Source: Methanomassiliicoccus luminyensis B10 (GTDB lineage: Archaea; Thermoplasmatota; Thermoplasmata; Methanomassiliicoccales; Methanomassiliicoccaceae). From it: a DNA stretch of 64,000 nucleotides. The position numbers were made by a program, and so were the translations under genes. This document shows, piece after piece, positions 25,598 to 33,844 of the stretch. Position 1 is the first letter of the stretch. Each line of letters opens with the position of its first letter. The notes under the pieces are model-generated. The model did no database searches, was not told where the DNA came from, and worked only from the letters and a program-made list of their open reading frames with translations. Location of the stretch: positions 248,001-312,000 of the forward strand of contig NZ_CAJE01000012.1 of NCBI RefSeq assembly GCF_000308215.1. Direction: 5' to 3'.

Positions 25598-25993
25598 ATG
25601 TCGGTGGTGAGCATGGAGGAGCTAGTCCTAGCGTTGAAGAACACGCTGGGGAAGAAGGGGATGCAGGAGAACGACATTGGCCGCTTGGCCGAGTACATCA
25701 TGAGCTTTTTCGGTTACACTGACGCGGTGATCGACAACCGCCTTACCTCCGAGGACCGGGACGTGTTCTACATGCTGGAGGAGGAGGGACTGGTGACGAC
25801 CACCGAGGAGGAAGTGCACCTCAAGAAGGGCAAGATGTGGAGGATCCACTACTGGATCCTCAAGAAGGACCAGATCTTCCGCCTGGCCGCGATCCCGGAG
25901 GAGAAGAGGCCGGAGGAGGACGAGCTGGCATCCATCTACGAGCGGATGTCCCAGGAGGTCTGGAGCAGCAGGGGATCGAGCCAGGCCGAGTGA
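25598..25993 (+). CDS. Small acidic protein of Thermoplasmata type (DUF6015-like)
   Basis: 131 residues, no catalytic motif. It is predicted mostly helical at first (MEELVLALKNTLGKKGM, then IGRLAEYIMSFFGYTDAVIDNRL), followed by a winged-helix-like portion (EDRDVFYMLEEEGLV, then a two-strand WRIHYWIL) and an acidic tail. It resembles small hypothetical proteins of Methanomassiliicoccales and relatives; the family number is from memory. A strong TATA box (agatatataaac, about 25563-25574) gives a very short leader, so it is probably well expressed. It may be a DNA-binding protein. Confidence 0.6.
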   Translation: MSVVSMEELVLALKNTLGKKGMQENDIGRLAEYIMSFFGYTDAVIDNRLTSEDRDVFYMLEEEGLVTTTEEEVHLKKGKMWRIHYWILKKDQIFRLAAIPEEKRPEEDELASIYERMSQEVWSSRGSSQAE

Positions 25994-26057
25994 GGCCGCA
26001 AACACTTTCCACCAAGCCTTTATAGTTTTACAGTATTAGAGCGTTCCGAGGAAGTGG

Positions 26058-27623
26058 ATGGACGGCCTGCTTATAGCGCTCTTCGTCATCATTGGATATG
26101 TTATCCTGGTGTATGCCCTGAAAGGCATGGGCATCCTGGAAAAGTACAACATGAGCAACTGGGGCCCCTTCGTCATGTGGAGGACCAAGAGAGGCAGGGC
26201 CCTTATCGATAGGCTCGCCCGTCCCAAACGGTTCTGGGAAGCTTACGCTTTCGTTGGCAAGTTCATCGTAATCGGCGTGATGATCTCCATGCTCGCCCTC
26301 CTGCTGTGGGAGGCGACCATAGTGCCTACCATACCCGCGGAGAGCGCGCCCTCTCCCGAGATGATGCTGGGCATACCGGGCCTGAACCCTATCATCCCGA
26401 TCTGGTACGGCATCCTGGGCCTGGTCATCGCCGTCCTGGTGCACGAGTTCGCGCACGGCATTCTCACGCGGGTGGGGGACATGAAGGTCAAGGCCATGGG
26501 CATCGTGTGGATGGTCATACCCATGGGCGCCTTCGTGGAGCCGGACGAGGAAGCGCTGGCTACTACCACTAAGAAGAAAAGGACCTCCGTGTACACGGTC
26601 GGTCCGTCCACTAACATAATCCTGGCGTTCATCTGCGCCATCCTGTTCTCCACCGTGATGGTGGCCTCCGCGGTACCGGCGCAGGACGGCCCGGTGGTGT
26701 ACCAGGTGGAGGACGGCTCCCCTGCGTCCATGGGCGGCCTGGTGTACGGCTCGCAGATAATCTCGATCAACGGCACCGCCGTCGCCTCGGATGGTTTCGA
26801 GACCTTCGACGCGCCATATCCAGGGAATAGCGTTCCTGTGGTGTACTATTTAGAGGGCGAACAACGAGAGACCACGGTCGCGGCGGGAGTATACATCAGT
26901 AGTTTGGTCTCCGGTCTCCCCGCGGAACAGGCCGGGGTCCGCGCGGGCATGATACTGGAATCTCTGAACGGGGTCACCATAACCAACCTCGCCACCTTCC
27001 GGGAGGTTCTGGCGAGCATCGCGCCCGGCACGGAAGTGAGCATCACCGCCCTGACCTACGACGCCGGCACCGGCGGCTACGTCAGGACCCTGGACAGCAC
27101 CATCACTCCCATCAGCAGAAGCGGGTCCGGAACGACCGATGCCTACATCGGGGTGTACATGTCCTATATGGGCGCGAGCGCCAACTCTCCCCAGGCGATA
27201 GTGGACCTGATGGCCCATCCCTTCGCCGGGGCGGACTCGGTCAGCGGCTTCACCAGGGGCATCTTGACCTACATCTCCCTGCCCTTCCAGGGCCTGCAGC
27301 CCCTCCAGTCCCCCATGTCCGACCTGTTCGTGCCCACTGGCATATTCGCCTGGATGTCCCCGGACCTGTTCTGGATAGTGGCCAACTCCCTGTACTGGAT
27401 CTTCTGGATAAACCTGATGCTGGGCATGACCAACGCTCTGCCGGCCGTGCCGCTGGACGGGGGCTACCTGTTCCGGGACTGGTTCGACACCATCGTCAGC
27501 AAGGTCAAGAAGAGCGCGAGCCAGGAGCAGAGAGACACCGTGGTGAACTCCATCACCTGGGCGCTGGCCTTCCTGGTGCTGTTCCTGGTACTGTGGCAGC
27601 TGGTGGGCCCGCGGATCCTGTGA
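26058..27623 (+). CDS. Site-2 protease family membrane metalloprotease with PDZ-like domains
   Basis: 521 residues of the M50 family. The zinc-binding HEFAHG motif is in a membrane helix at about residues 129-134 and the third ligand motif LDGG near 465. Between them lie about 250 extracellular residues with two PDZ-like units (near 205-280 and 280-350; PAEQAGVRAGMILESLNG is typical). The first helix and three or four others surround the active site. Such proteases release membrane-anchored regulators. A TATA box (ctttatagtttt) lies around 26018, and GAGGAAG precedes ATG 26058. The stop abuts that of the convergent zinc-ribbon gene. Confidence 0.92.
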   Translation: MDGLLIALFVIIGYVILVYALKGMGILEKYNMSNWGPFVMWRTKRGRALIDRLARPKRFWEAYAFVGKFIVIGVMISMLALLLWEATIVPTIPAESAPSPEMMLGIPGLNPIIPIWYGILGLVIAVLVHEFAHGILTRVGDMKVKAMGIVWMVIPMGAFVEPDEEALATTTKKKRTSVYTVGPSTNIILAFICAILFSTVMVASAVPAQDGPVVYQVEDGSPASMGGLVYGSQIISINGTAVASDGFETFDAPYPGNSVPVVYYLEGEQRETTVAAGVYISSLVSGLPAEQAGVRAGMILESLNGVTITNLATFREVLASIAPGTEVSITALTYDAGTGGYVRTLDSTITPISRSGSGTTDAYIGVYMSYMGASANSPQAIVDLMAHPFAGADSVSGFTRGILTYISLPFQGLQPLQSPMSDLFVPTGIFAWMSPDLFWIVANSLYWIFWINLMLGMTNALPAVPLDGGYLFRDWFDTIVSKVKKSASQEQRDTVVNSITWALAFLVLFLVLWQLVGPRIL

Positions 27624-27890
27624 TCAGCGGCCCACGTTAACCCTTTCCACCCCTTTTTCATTGCACTTCTGGCACAGACTGTAGTCCAGCGCCCGGAAGT
27701 TCGAGGACACCTCGAACACCTCGCCGCAGCACTCGCACTTCTTGAAGGCCATCAGGATGGGGGTGAACTTGTCGCACTCCGTCACCCTGCCTCCCTTGTT
27801 GTACACGCACAGCTCGGCGGTGCAGTTGTCGCAAAGACTGCGCCTGCTGATGTTCATCCACCGATGCTCGCCGACCTTAACCTTAGCCAT
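27624..27890 (-). CDS. Small zinc-binding protein, unknown function
   Basis: 88 residues with four Cys pairs or singles arranged as two small metal sites: CDNCTAELCVY and CDKF in the first half, CECCGEVFEV and CQKCNEKG in the second. ATG 27890 has GGAGTGG upstream. It may bind nucleic acid or act in protein contacts, which is inference only. The gene ends exactly where the convergent protease gene ends. Confidence 0.65.
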   Translation of the reverse strand: MAKVKVGEHRWMNISRRSLCDNCTAELCVYNKGGRVTECDKFTPILMAFKKCECCGEVFEVSSNFRALDYSLCQKCNEKGVERVNVGR

Positions 27891-27992
27891 GATACCACTC
27901 CAGGCCGACGTCTGCCTATGTGGCGGTTTGGTATTTAACATTGGACCCGCGAAACGCCGGGGTTGACGAATGACTCGCTGGAACGAGCGGAA

Positions 27993-28015
27993 CGTTACAA
28001 AAGGAAAAAGAAGAG
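27993..28015 (-). terminator. Oligo-T terminator of nrdD
   Basis: On the minus strand, soon after the nrdD stop, the transcript runs into pyrimidine tracts containing TTCTTTTTCCTTTT. Archaeal termination typically occurs in such T-rich stretches. Confidence 0.6.
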
Positions 28016-28032
28016 GGGTAAAGGGGTTTGTT

Positions 28033-30150
28033 TCATCCGATGTTGTTGCGGACGCGGTCCTTGAGCTCGCCCATCTTGCCCTTGTTCCAGCCCCTGGTCT
28101 TGGAGAAGAAGCCGGTGACGCGGGTGATGCCCTCTATGTCGGGAGAGCCGCACTTGGGGCACGACTCCTTAAGGCCCCTGACGGTCTGGCCGCAGCTCAG
28201 GCAGGAGGTGAACTCCGGGCTGAAGGCGATCTGGGCGTTCTGGGTGCCCTCGAAGGTCTTCTTCACGAACGCGGCAATGCTCTCCGCCGGGGGTTTGGAC
28301 TCGCCAAGCCACACGTGGGTGAGCGACCCGGCGTCGATGAGCGGGTGGAACCGCCCCTCGCTCTTGACCCTCTCGATGGCGGAGATCTGCGCCCCCACGT
28401 TGAGGTAGGTGGAGTTGGTGTAGTAGATCTCCCCATTGGACTTGTTGCCCCTGATGACGGTCGGAGACTGGAGCGGGAAGTACTTCATGTCCAGCTTGGC
28501 GAAGCGGTACGCAGTTGATTCCGCCGGCGTCTGCTCCAGTGGCATCTTGAGCCCGTACTCCGCGCCGATGCGCTCGGCCTCGTTCTTCATGTAGGAGATG
28601 ACCTTGAGGCCGAACTTCATGGCCGCGGTGGACTCGTGCAGCTGCTCCCCGGTGTGGTACTGGACCATCTCGTTGAGGCCGACCATGCCCACCAGGAAGG
28701 AGGACTTGTGGATGCGGTAGTAGGGCTCCCCGTCGATGTCCATGGTTAGGAGCGAGAGCGGTCCGCTCTTGCCCATGCTGAACAGCTGGGTGATGAACTC
28801 CCTCTTCTGGATGTGCGCCTGGGCCACCATCTCGATCCTCTGGGTGAGGAGATCGAACAGCCTGCGGTCGTCCTGGTGGGCCTCGTAGGCGACCCTGGGC
28901 AGATTGAGGGTCACGTTCTGCATGGCGCTGTACCTCATCTTCCACGGCGTCTTCGCGTCATCCAGGTCCGACTGGTCCAGCTTGAAGGTGAGGCGGCAGC
29001 ATTCGCTGATCTTGGCGGTGTCGCCGCGGTCGAACACGTAGTAGGTGTTGCCCTTCTCGCTGCTGACCTTCGCCAGCTTGAGCAGGAACTCCTCGTGCCC
29101 CTCGCTCTGGAAGAACCGGTCGGTCATGTGCACGTTCGGCTTGGGGAAGAAGAACGGCCTTCCCATCGCGTCGCCTTCGAGGTACACGTCCATGAGGGAG
29201 CTGAGGAACCTCTGTGCTTCTGGTAGGTAGTCCTTGTAGGTCTGCCCGGTGAACTTGCCCTCAGGACCGATGGCCTCCACGTCCAGGAAGTGCTTGGGGC
29301 ACTCCCAGTACAGGTTGAGGTCCGAGAAGATGGACTGTCCGCCGCGGGCCACGGCCTGCTGGGCGAACTCATAGATGAGGATTTGAGCGAGCTGCTTCAT
29401 CCTCTTGTCGTCCACGTTCTCCAGGTATGGGGCAAGGAACAGGTTGAAGGCGTCCCAGCCGATCGCTCCGGAGAAGTGGCCCTGCAGGGCCGCCGAGAAC
29501 TTGATGATCTGCTCTATGAGCACTTCGGGGTGGCGGGCCGGCTTGGCGATGCTGAGCGCGTTGGGAAGGTTGAGGCCGAACTTCTTGACATATTCTATGC
29601 TCTGCCCGCTGCAGTACGGTCTATCGACCATGCCCAGGTCATGAAGGTGAATATCCCCGCGCATGTGCGCGTCGGCGAGGTCCTGGGAGAACACCTCGAG
29701 GAGGGCGAACTCCTTCTTGATGTTCTCCGCCAGAGTGAGGTTGGTGGCCTCGGGGTTGTGGGGAACGTTGGCGTTCTCCTTGTTGGGCATCATGATGATC
29801 TGCCGGGCGTCGTACAGCGGCACGCCTAGGCGGGTATGCTGCTTGCGGATCTTGGAGAGCCCGTACTCTACCAGCTTAGCGTTGGTGAGCTCCCTGATGA
29901 GGGGCGCGGTGATGACATCGATCTCCAGCTCCGTCATCATCTTTTCCACCTCGCGGGACACAATGGCCGCGGCATCCTCGCTGATGGTGGTCTCCCGCAT
30001 CAAGGCGTCAAAGATCTTGGCCCGGTCCCACTTCTTGAGCTCCTCATCAGAGGTGCGGACGAACAGTGACAGTTCGGTCGACTCCTTGTTATCCCCATAC
30101 AGCTCTCCCGTCCTCTGTACAACATCTGTCGCCTTCATTATATCACACAT
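28033..30150 (-). CDS. nrdD: Anaerobic (class III) ribonucleoside-triphosphate reductase
   Basis: About 705 residues. An N-terminal ATP-cone domain (about 1-90) is followed by the large glycyl-radical barrel. Near the C-terminus, CLSCGQ and CPKCGS form the zinc site, then RVTGFF carries the radical glycine. The enzyme makes deoxynucleotides without oxygen. No NrdG activase is in the window. ATG 30150 is used; ATG 30138 is also possible. A TATA-like ttgttttaaag lies near 30217-30227. The 5' region carries a hairpin and, further upstream, an operator-like site shared with the neighbouring winged-helix gene. Confidence 0.95.
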   Translation of the reverse strand: MCDIMKATDVVQRTGELYGDNKESTELSLFVRTSDEELKKWDRAKIFDALMRETTISEDAAAIVSREVEKMMTELEIDVITAPLIRELTNAKLVEYGLSKIRKQHTRLGVPLYDARQIIMMPNKENANVPHNPEATNLTLAENIKKEFALLEVFSQDLADAHMRGDIHLHDLGMVDRPYCSGQSIEYVKKFGLNLPNALSIAKPARHPEVLIEQIIKFSAALQGHFSGAIGWDAFNLFLAPYLENVDDKRMKQLAQILIYEFAQQAVARGGQSIFSDLNLYWECPKHFLDVEAIGPEGKFTGQTYKDYLPEAQRFLSSLMDVYLEGDAMGRPFFFPKPNVHMTDRFFQSEGHEEFLLKLAKVSSEKGNTYYVFDRGDTAKISECCRLTFKLDQSDLDDAKTPWKMRYSAMQNVTLNLPRVAYEAHQDDRRLFDLLTQRIEMVAQAHIQKREFITQLFSMGKSGPLSLLTMDIDGEPYYRIHKSSFLVGMVGLNEMVQYHTGEQLHESTAAMKFGLKVISYMKNEAERIGAEYGLKMPLEQTPAESTAYRFAKLDMKYFPLQSPTVIRGNKSNGEIYYTNSTYLNVGAQISAIERVKSEGRFHPLIDAGSLTHVWLGESKPPAESIAAFVKKTFEGTQNAQIAFSPEFTSCLSCGQTVRGLKESCPKCGSPDIEGITRVTGFFSKTRGWNKGKMGELKDRVRNNIG

Positions 30151-30194
30151 GCCCCATCCATTTTCAATCAATTTTTTCAATCGCGGTTGAAGCA

Positions 30195-30219
30195 AAAGGG
30201 ACTATCTACAGGTCCCTTT
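30195..30219 (-). promoter_or_regulatory. Inverted repeat at the nrdD transcription start
   Basis: AAAGGGAC (30195-30202) and GTCCCTTT (30212-30219) are perfect 8-base arms around a 9-base spacer, just downstream of a TATA-like sequence on the minus strand. It could be an operator or form a hairpin at the 5' end of the nrdD mRNA. Confidence 0.5.
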
Positions 30220-30286
30220 AAAACAATTTTTTGAACGCGGTCTGGTACAGATAATCCTTGATTCTGGGTTCATTCTTGGACATGTG

Positions 30287-30304
30287 TTACCATATCTGTT
30301 ATCA
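30287..30304. promoter_or_regulatory. Operator-like direct repeat upstream of nrdD (copy 1)
   Basis: TTACCATATCTGTTATCA: two half-sites TTACCA and TTATCA start 12 bases apart. An almost identical 18-mer recurs at 30665-30682, 378 bases away, next to the start of the winged-helix gene. Confidence 0.5.
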
Positions 30305-30411
30305 GATGATGGGACCAGCGTAAGACTATCATCCGAGATATCAAATCTTAATGAGCGTTTAGGAAAGAAAAACACATTCTGACTATTGATAGAAATAATG
30401 CTTGCCGCCCT

Positions 30412-30592
30412 CGATTAAGGTCCGTTAATCGCTGTCGTCGGCCCGCCCCGGCCCCTCCGTCGAGATCGTCAAGGGCGGGCCGCTCGATAGGGGCCGAAAC
30501 GTCCTTTCGAGCTCGTTCCGTGGACGGTTAGGAAGCGAGGGGACGCCGAGGGTCCGTTCGTTCCGCGGCTCTTTGCCGAATGGCCCCCATAG
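30412..30592 (-). ncRNA. Candidate structured non-coding RNA with an H-type pseudoknot
   Basis: A GC-rich island in an AT-rich intergenic region, with no convincing reading frame. GGCCCGCCC (30440-30448) pairs perfectly with GGGCGGGCC (30473-30481). The bases between and after them form a second stem, CGGCCCCU (30449-30456) with AGGGGCCG (30489-30496), extended by UCGAG (30460-30464) with CUCGA (30483-30487). Together these define a pseudoknot. Further stems are at 30412-30431, 30513-30549 and near 30570-30582. The strand is uncertain; minus is preferred because a TATA-like tgtataac lies near 30612-30620 and a T-rich tract at 30363-30375. It matches no RNA family I recognise. Confidence 0.5.
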
Positions 30593-30664
30593 CTCAAATA
30601 ATTCATTTGCCAGTGTTATACACAAAGTAAAATTTTTAGAGAAGATATTTATTTATCATGTTTG

Positions 30665-30682
30665 TTACCATATTGATTACCA
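30665..30682. promoter_or_regulatory. Operator-like direct repeat at the winged-helix gene (copy 2)
   Basis: TTACCATATTGATTACCA repeats the half-site TTACCA with a 12-base period and ends two bases before ATG 30684. It matches copy 1 upstream of nrdD at 14 of 18 positions, including the first half-site and following TAT. A site here would block transcription of a near-leaderless gene. Confidence 0.55.
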
Positions 30683-30683
30683 A

Positions 30684-31271
30684 ATGTTTCATCCTGAGAG
30701 GGATCTGAGGGAAATAATATACGAGATACTCAAGGCCGATGGCAAATCCATCAGCGCACTGTCCAGGGACTTGGAGGCGCAGGGGATCAGCATCCACCGC
30801 CTCATCCTCACCGGGTATCTGAGAGCCCTCACCGACCTGAATATCCTGAAGGAAAAGGACGTCCCTCCGGCCAAGGTCTATGTTCCCGCCCGGCCCAAGG
30901 AGAAGGATGTCTACGAGATCATCGGGGACGGTTCGAGGAAGGTAGCGGGCGGTACGGAGGCGGACAAACTGGCCCTTTATGCTCTGGGCAAGCTGTTCCG
31001 CCGCCCCATCTTTATCGACGAGCTCAGGCGGGCCGGGGTAAGGGACCCGGTAGGTCGGCAAGCCTCTCCCGAGGAGCGGGCCGACGCGAAGAAGACCCTG
31101 CAGAAGAGCGGGATGAAAGTCCCCGACAGCAGCCCCGCTTTCGTCGCCGAGGACAACGGCGCTCCGGGCAAGTTCGAAGACCTCCTGAGCGCGACAATCA
31201 TCGAGCTCCTAGACGTTTCTTTCTTGGTCCGCGAGACAAAGCAGACCAAGCTGCTCAAGGATGGCATGTGA
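30684..31271 (+). CDS. Putative winged-helix DNA-binding protein
   Basis: 195 residues. The N-terminal 75 residues resemble a winged helix: HPERDLREIIYEILKADG, then a helix-turn-helix (SISALSRDLEAQGISIHRLILTGYLRAL) and a short wing with LKEKDVPPAKVYV. A second helical region with YEIIGDGSRKVAGG follows, then a linker with zinc-free helices and an apolar C-terminal helix. ATG 30684 is chosen over frames extending upstream, which lack family features. The operator-like repeat just before the start suggests autoregulation, and its copy near nrdD suggests control of deoxynucleotide synthesis; both are inferences. Confidence 0.6.
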   Translation: MFHPERDLREIIYEILKADGKSISALSRDLEAQGISIHRLILTGYLRALTDLNILKEKDVPPAKVYVPARPKEKDVYEIIGDGSRKVAGGTEADKLALYALGKLFRRPIFIDELRRAGVRDPVGRQASPEERADAKKTLQKSGMKVPDSSPAFVAEDNGAPGKFEDLLSATIIELLDVSFLVRETKQTKLLKDGM

Positions 31272-31360
31272 CATCGGGGCGTGCCGCCATCTCCCATTTC
31301 GCGCCACGGTGGGCAAGATATTTTACCATGCCGGGCATCTATGGGCGATAAGGTCGTAAA

Positions 31361-32083
31361 ATGGACGCCGCTAGTGGGAGCCCCCTCGTCAGCATCGTGA
31401 TACCGACGTACATGGAGGAGAAGTACCTCCCGGACACCCTCGCCTCCATCCGGGCCCAAAAGGTGAGCTTTTCCTACGAGATACTGGTGGCCGACGCCCA
31501 CAGCCCCGACCGCACCCAGGCCATCGCCGAAGAGTTCGGAGGCAAGGTGGTCCTGTGCCCCAAGAGCACGGTGGCAGAAGGCCGCGTGCTGGGCGCCAGA
31601 GAGGCCCGGGGCGACATATTGATATTCACCACCGGGGACAACCGGTACGTGGAGGGCTGGCTGGAGAACATGGTGAAGCCCTTCGAGGACGAATCGGTCG
31701 CGGTGGTGATAGGCAAGATCATGTTCAACGGGGGCACCAAGTACGAGGACCTGTTCAGCGAGAAGGTCCTCTTCCCGGCCTCGGTGTTCTTGTCCAAGAT
31801 CGGCATCTATTATGCTCATGGGGAAGCGTTCGCCATCAGAAGGTCGGTGTACGATAAGGTCGGGGGGATCGATCCCGCCCTGGTCACCGCCGACGATACT
31901 GACCTTGCGATGAAGTCGGCCAAGGTCGGCAAGATCATGTACTCCGAGGTAGCGACGGTGCTCACTTCCAGGCGGCGCATCGAGGAGTGGGGGACCGCGT
32001 ACTTCCTATGCTTCCACGTCACCAACTTCTTCCTGACCAATCTGTTCAAGAAGCCGCTGGGGACCTACGAGGTCATCCGATGA
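31361..32083 (+). CDS. Family 2 glycosyltransferase
   Basis: 240 residues with a GT-A fold. It begins VSIVIPTYMEEKYLPDTL, the nucleotide-sugar-binding strand. ADAHSPDRT matches the region near the first Asp, and ADDTDLAMK is an ED/DD motif for acceptor or catalysis. A hydrophobic stretch near the end (YFLCFHVTNFFLTNLF) may attach it to the membrane. The sugar and acceptor are unknown; roles in lipid or protein glycosylation are usual. A TATA box (gatattttacc) is about 45 bases upstream. Confidence 0.85.
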   Translation: MDAASGSPLVSIVIPTYMEEKYLPDTLASIRAQKVSFSYEILVADAHSPDRTQAIAEEFGGKVVLCPKSTVAEGRVLGAREARGDILIFTTGDNRYVEGWLENMVKPFEDESVAVVIGKIMFNGGTKYEDLFSEKVLFPASVFLSKIGIYYAHGEAFAIRRSVYDKVGGIDPALVTADDTDLAMKSAKVGKIMYSEVATVLTSRRRIEEWGTAYFLCFHVTNFFLTNLFKKPLGTYEVIR

Positions 32084-32173
32084 GCCCCGAGGCATCCTGC
32101 TGACTTGCTGGATTATTCGCGGAAAGGAGCGCGGGGGTAGTGTTTATTTAAGTGCTCGCTCTATACTCGCCGC

Positions 32174-33181
32174 ATGAACGTTCAGTCCCTGGTGGCTGAC
32201 CTCAAGAAATATCCGGGGATAACCAGGAAGAAGACAATCTCAGATGTCATAGGGTTCTTCCCCTCGATCTCTCATCCCGAGGTCCTGGCCGCTTACGGCG
32301 AGGATGCCGCGGTCATAGCGCACAACGACGATGTTCTCCTGCTCGCGGCCGACGGCATAATGGAATCGCTGATGAAGTCCAACCCCTACTACGCGGGGTA
32401 CTTCGCCGTGCTCGTCAACGTCAACGACATCGCCGCCATGGGCGGGACGCCCCTGGCCATGGTAGACATCATATCCATGAAGGACGAGAAGGTGTGCGGG
32501 CAGGTCATGAAGGGCATGGAAGCGGCGGTCAAGAAGTTTGGCGTTCCGATCGTGGGCGGACACACCCACCCGGACTGCGCCTACAACGCCATCGACGTGG
32601 CCATACTCGGTACCGCCAGGAGGTCTGGGGTAATTTACTCCCATACTGCCGAGGCGGGGGACGACATCATCATGGCCATGGACCTGGACGGGTTCTTCCC
32701 CCTTACCCTGCCGTACGCTTGGGACACTACCACCAGGAAGGACGCGGCCATCTGCCGGCAGCAGGTGTGCCTGATGAGCGAGATCGGCGGCCGCGGGCTG
32801 GTGCACGCGGGCAAGGACATCAGCAACCCCGGGTGCGTCGGAACTCTCGGCATGCTGCTGGAGACCAGCGGCAAGGGCGGCATAGTGGACATCGGGAGGA
32901 TCCCCCGCCCGCCCAAGGAGGACCTCGCCCAGTGGCTCAAGGCCTACCAGGGATGCGGGTTCGTCCTCGCCTGCGATTCCTCCAGGTCCAAGGATGTGAT
33001 CGACCTCTACTCCACCGTAGGCGTGACCGCCGCGGTGGTGGGCAAGGTTGACGCTACCAAGAAGCTGGTGCTGCGCCAGGATGGGGAGGAGGCGGTCCTT
33101 TTCGACTTCGCCTCGGAAAAGATCACCGGCTGCGACCCCAATATGGTGCCGGAATGCGCCAAGAGAACAGGGAAGTGCTAG
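32174..33181 (+). CDS. AIR synthase-related protein, methanogenesis marker 2-like
   Basis: 335 residues of the PurM/AIR synthase fold. The N-terminus shows ISDVIGFFPSIS and YGEDAAVI, with a long glycine-free nucleotide-binding loop followed by NVNDIAAMGGTPLAMVD, the AIR synthase signature. VGGHTHPDCAYNAIDVAILG is typical of the subgroup that includes methanogenesis marker protein 2. The assignment to that marker is from memory of the family. Its biochemical role is not established. A TATA box (gtttatttaag) about 30 bases upstream gives a leaderless or nearly leaderless transcript. The gene ends in TAG inside the region complementary to the SRP RNA 3' end. Confidence 0.75.
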   Translation: MNVQSLVADLKKYPGITRKKTISDVIGFFPSISHPEVLAAYGEDAAVIAHNDDVLLLAADGIMESLMKSNPYYAGYFAVLVNVNDIAAMGGTPLAMVDIISMKDEKVCGQVMKGMEAAVKKFGVPIVGGHTHPDCAYNAIDVAILGTARRSGVIYSHTAEAGDDIIMAMDLDGFFPLTLPYAWDTTTRKDAAICRQQVCLMSEIGGRGLVHAGKDISNPGCVGTLGMLLETSGKGGIVDIGRIPRPPKEDLAQWLKAYQGCGFVLACDSSRSKDVIDLYSTVGVTAAVVGKVDATKKLVLRQDGEEAVLFDFASEKITGCDPNMVPECAKRTGKC

Positions 33182-33492
33182 GCCACGAAGGTTGACGCTC
33201 GGATCAGCTCGAGTTATCCTGACAGCTTCTCGGCCTCGCTCCCCTTTGAGCGTTGGTAATCCACGGTAAGGCTGCTCCCGTCAGGGCCTGACCCGTTCCC
33301 CATGATTAGGGCAGGGCGCGCGACCCTCCGATCGCGCCTCCCAGCCGCTTCCAACCCCATAGGACAAGGCTTCATCGTCGTTGGCAGGGCCCGAGCCTCT
33401 CCGGTTACGCCGTCCTCCGCTGTCACCCCCGCTATCGACGTCTGCGATGTATAAGGGCGTGCCGAACGTCCCGGTCGAGCCTAGCACCCCTC
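33170..33492 (-). ncRNA. ffs: Signal recognition particle RNA (7S)
   Basis: The minus strand of 33261-33297 contains the universal SRP54-binding hairpin: GGUCAGGCCC, the tetraloop UGAC, then GGGAGCAGCC. It aligns base for base in length with the E. coli 4.5S core. The two ends pair: GUGCUAGGC near the 5' end (complement of 33479-33487) with GCCUAGCAC at the 3' end (complement of 33175-33183), forming helix 1. A TATA box (atgatatatagg) is about 25 bases upstream of the deduced start near 33490. The length of about 320 bases fits archaeal SRP RNA. Exact ends are approximate. The 3' end overlaps the end of the gene on the plus strand. Confidence 0.9.
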
Positions 33493-33544
33493 CTAAGTTC
33501 TAGTACCTATATATCATTTAGCCAAAGGATATGGCTCTCTGGCC

Positions 33545-33826
33545 TCAGAATCGCTTGGGGGCGGTGCTCTCCCCGCCCCTGGTGCAATAATGAAGCTTCC
33601 GGAACCCGAACTCATCGTGCACCGGGCACTTGGGGCAGATACACTTCAGCTCCCTGGATATGCAGTCGGGGGAGCGCCCGTAGAAGCAGAACAGCTTTTC
33701 GTCGCGGTCCCCGGCGCACTCGGTGTAGGTGGGGCATTTCTGGCACGGGCACCTGGTCCGCATGGCCGCGATCTCGGCCTTGCGCTTCTCTGGGGTGAGC
33801 CTGTTGAGGTCCTGAAGGCTTCGCAT
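33545..33826 (-). CDS. DUF2769 cysteine-rich protein
   Basis: 93 residues. Eight or more Cys are arranged as CPCQKCPTYTEC, FCFYGRSPDC and CICPKCPVHDEF, the DUF2769 pattern seen in methanogens and relatives. It probably binds metal, perhaps an iron-sulfur cluster or zinc; no function is known. ATG 33826 is used rather than the adjoining GTG. It is a tandem paralogue of the next gene, 18 bases away on the same strand. Confidence 0.8.
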   Translation of the reverse strand: MRSLQDLNRLTPEKRKAEIAAMRTRCPCQKCPTYTECAGDRDEKLFCFYGRSPDCISRELKCICPKCPVHDEFGFRKLHYCTRGGESTAPKRF

Positions 33827-33844
33827 CACATCACTCGCCGGCGC

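Larger units (their letters stand above)
30151..30683. other. Regulatory intergenic region between nrdD and the winged-helix gene
   Basis: These 533 bases contain no protein gene. They hold the nrdD promoter and start-site hairpin, two copies of an 18-base operator-like site (30287-30304 and 30665-30682), and between them the GC-rich structured element at 30412-30592. The stretch 30305-30411 is AT-rich and shows nothing else recognisable. Confidence 0.6.

Noticed and set aside
30425-30625. A 66-codon minus-strand frame across the structured intergenic element
   Set aside because: No family features, Pro/Arg-rich, and the same bases form long perfect stems; an RNA explains them better.
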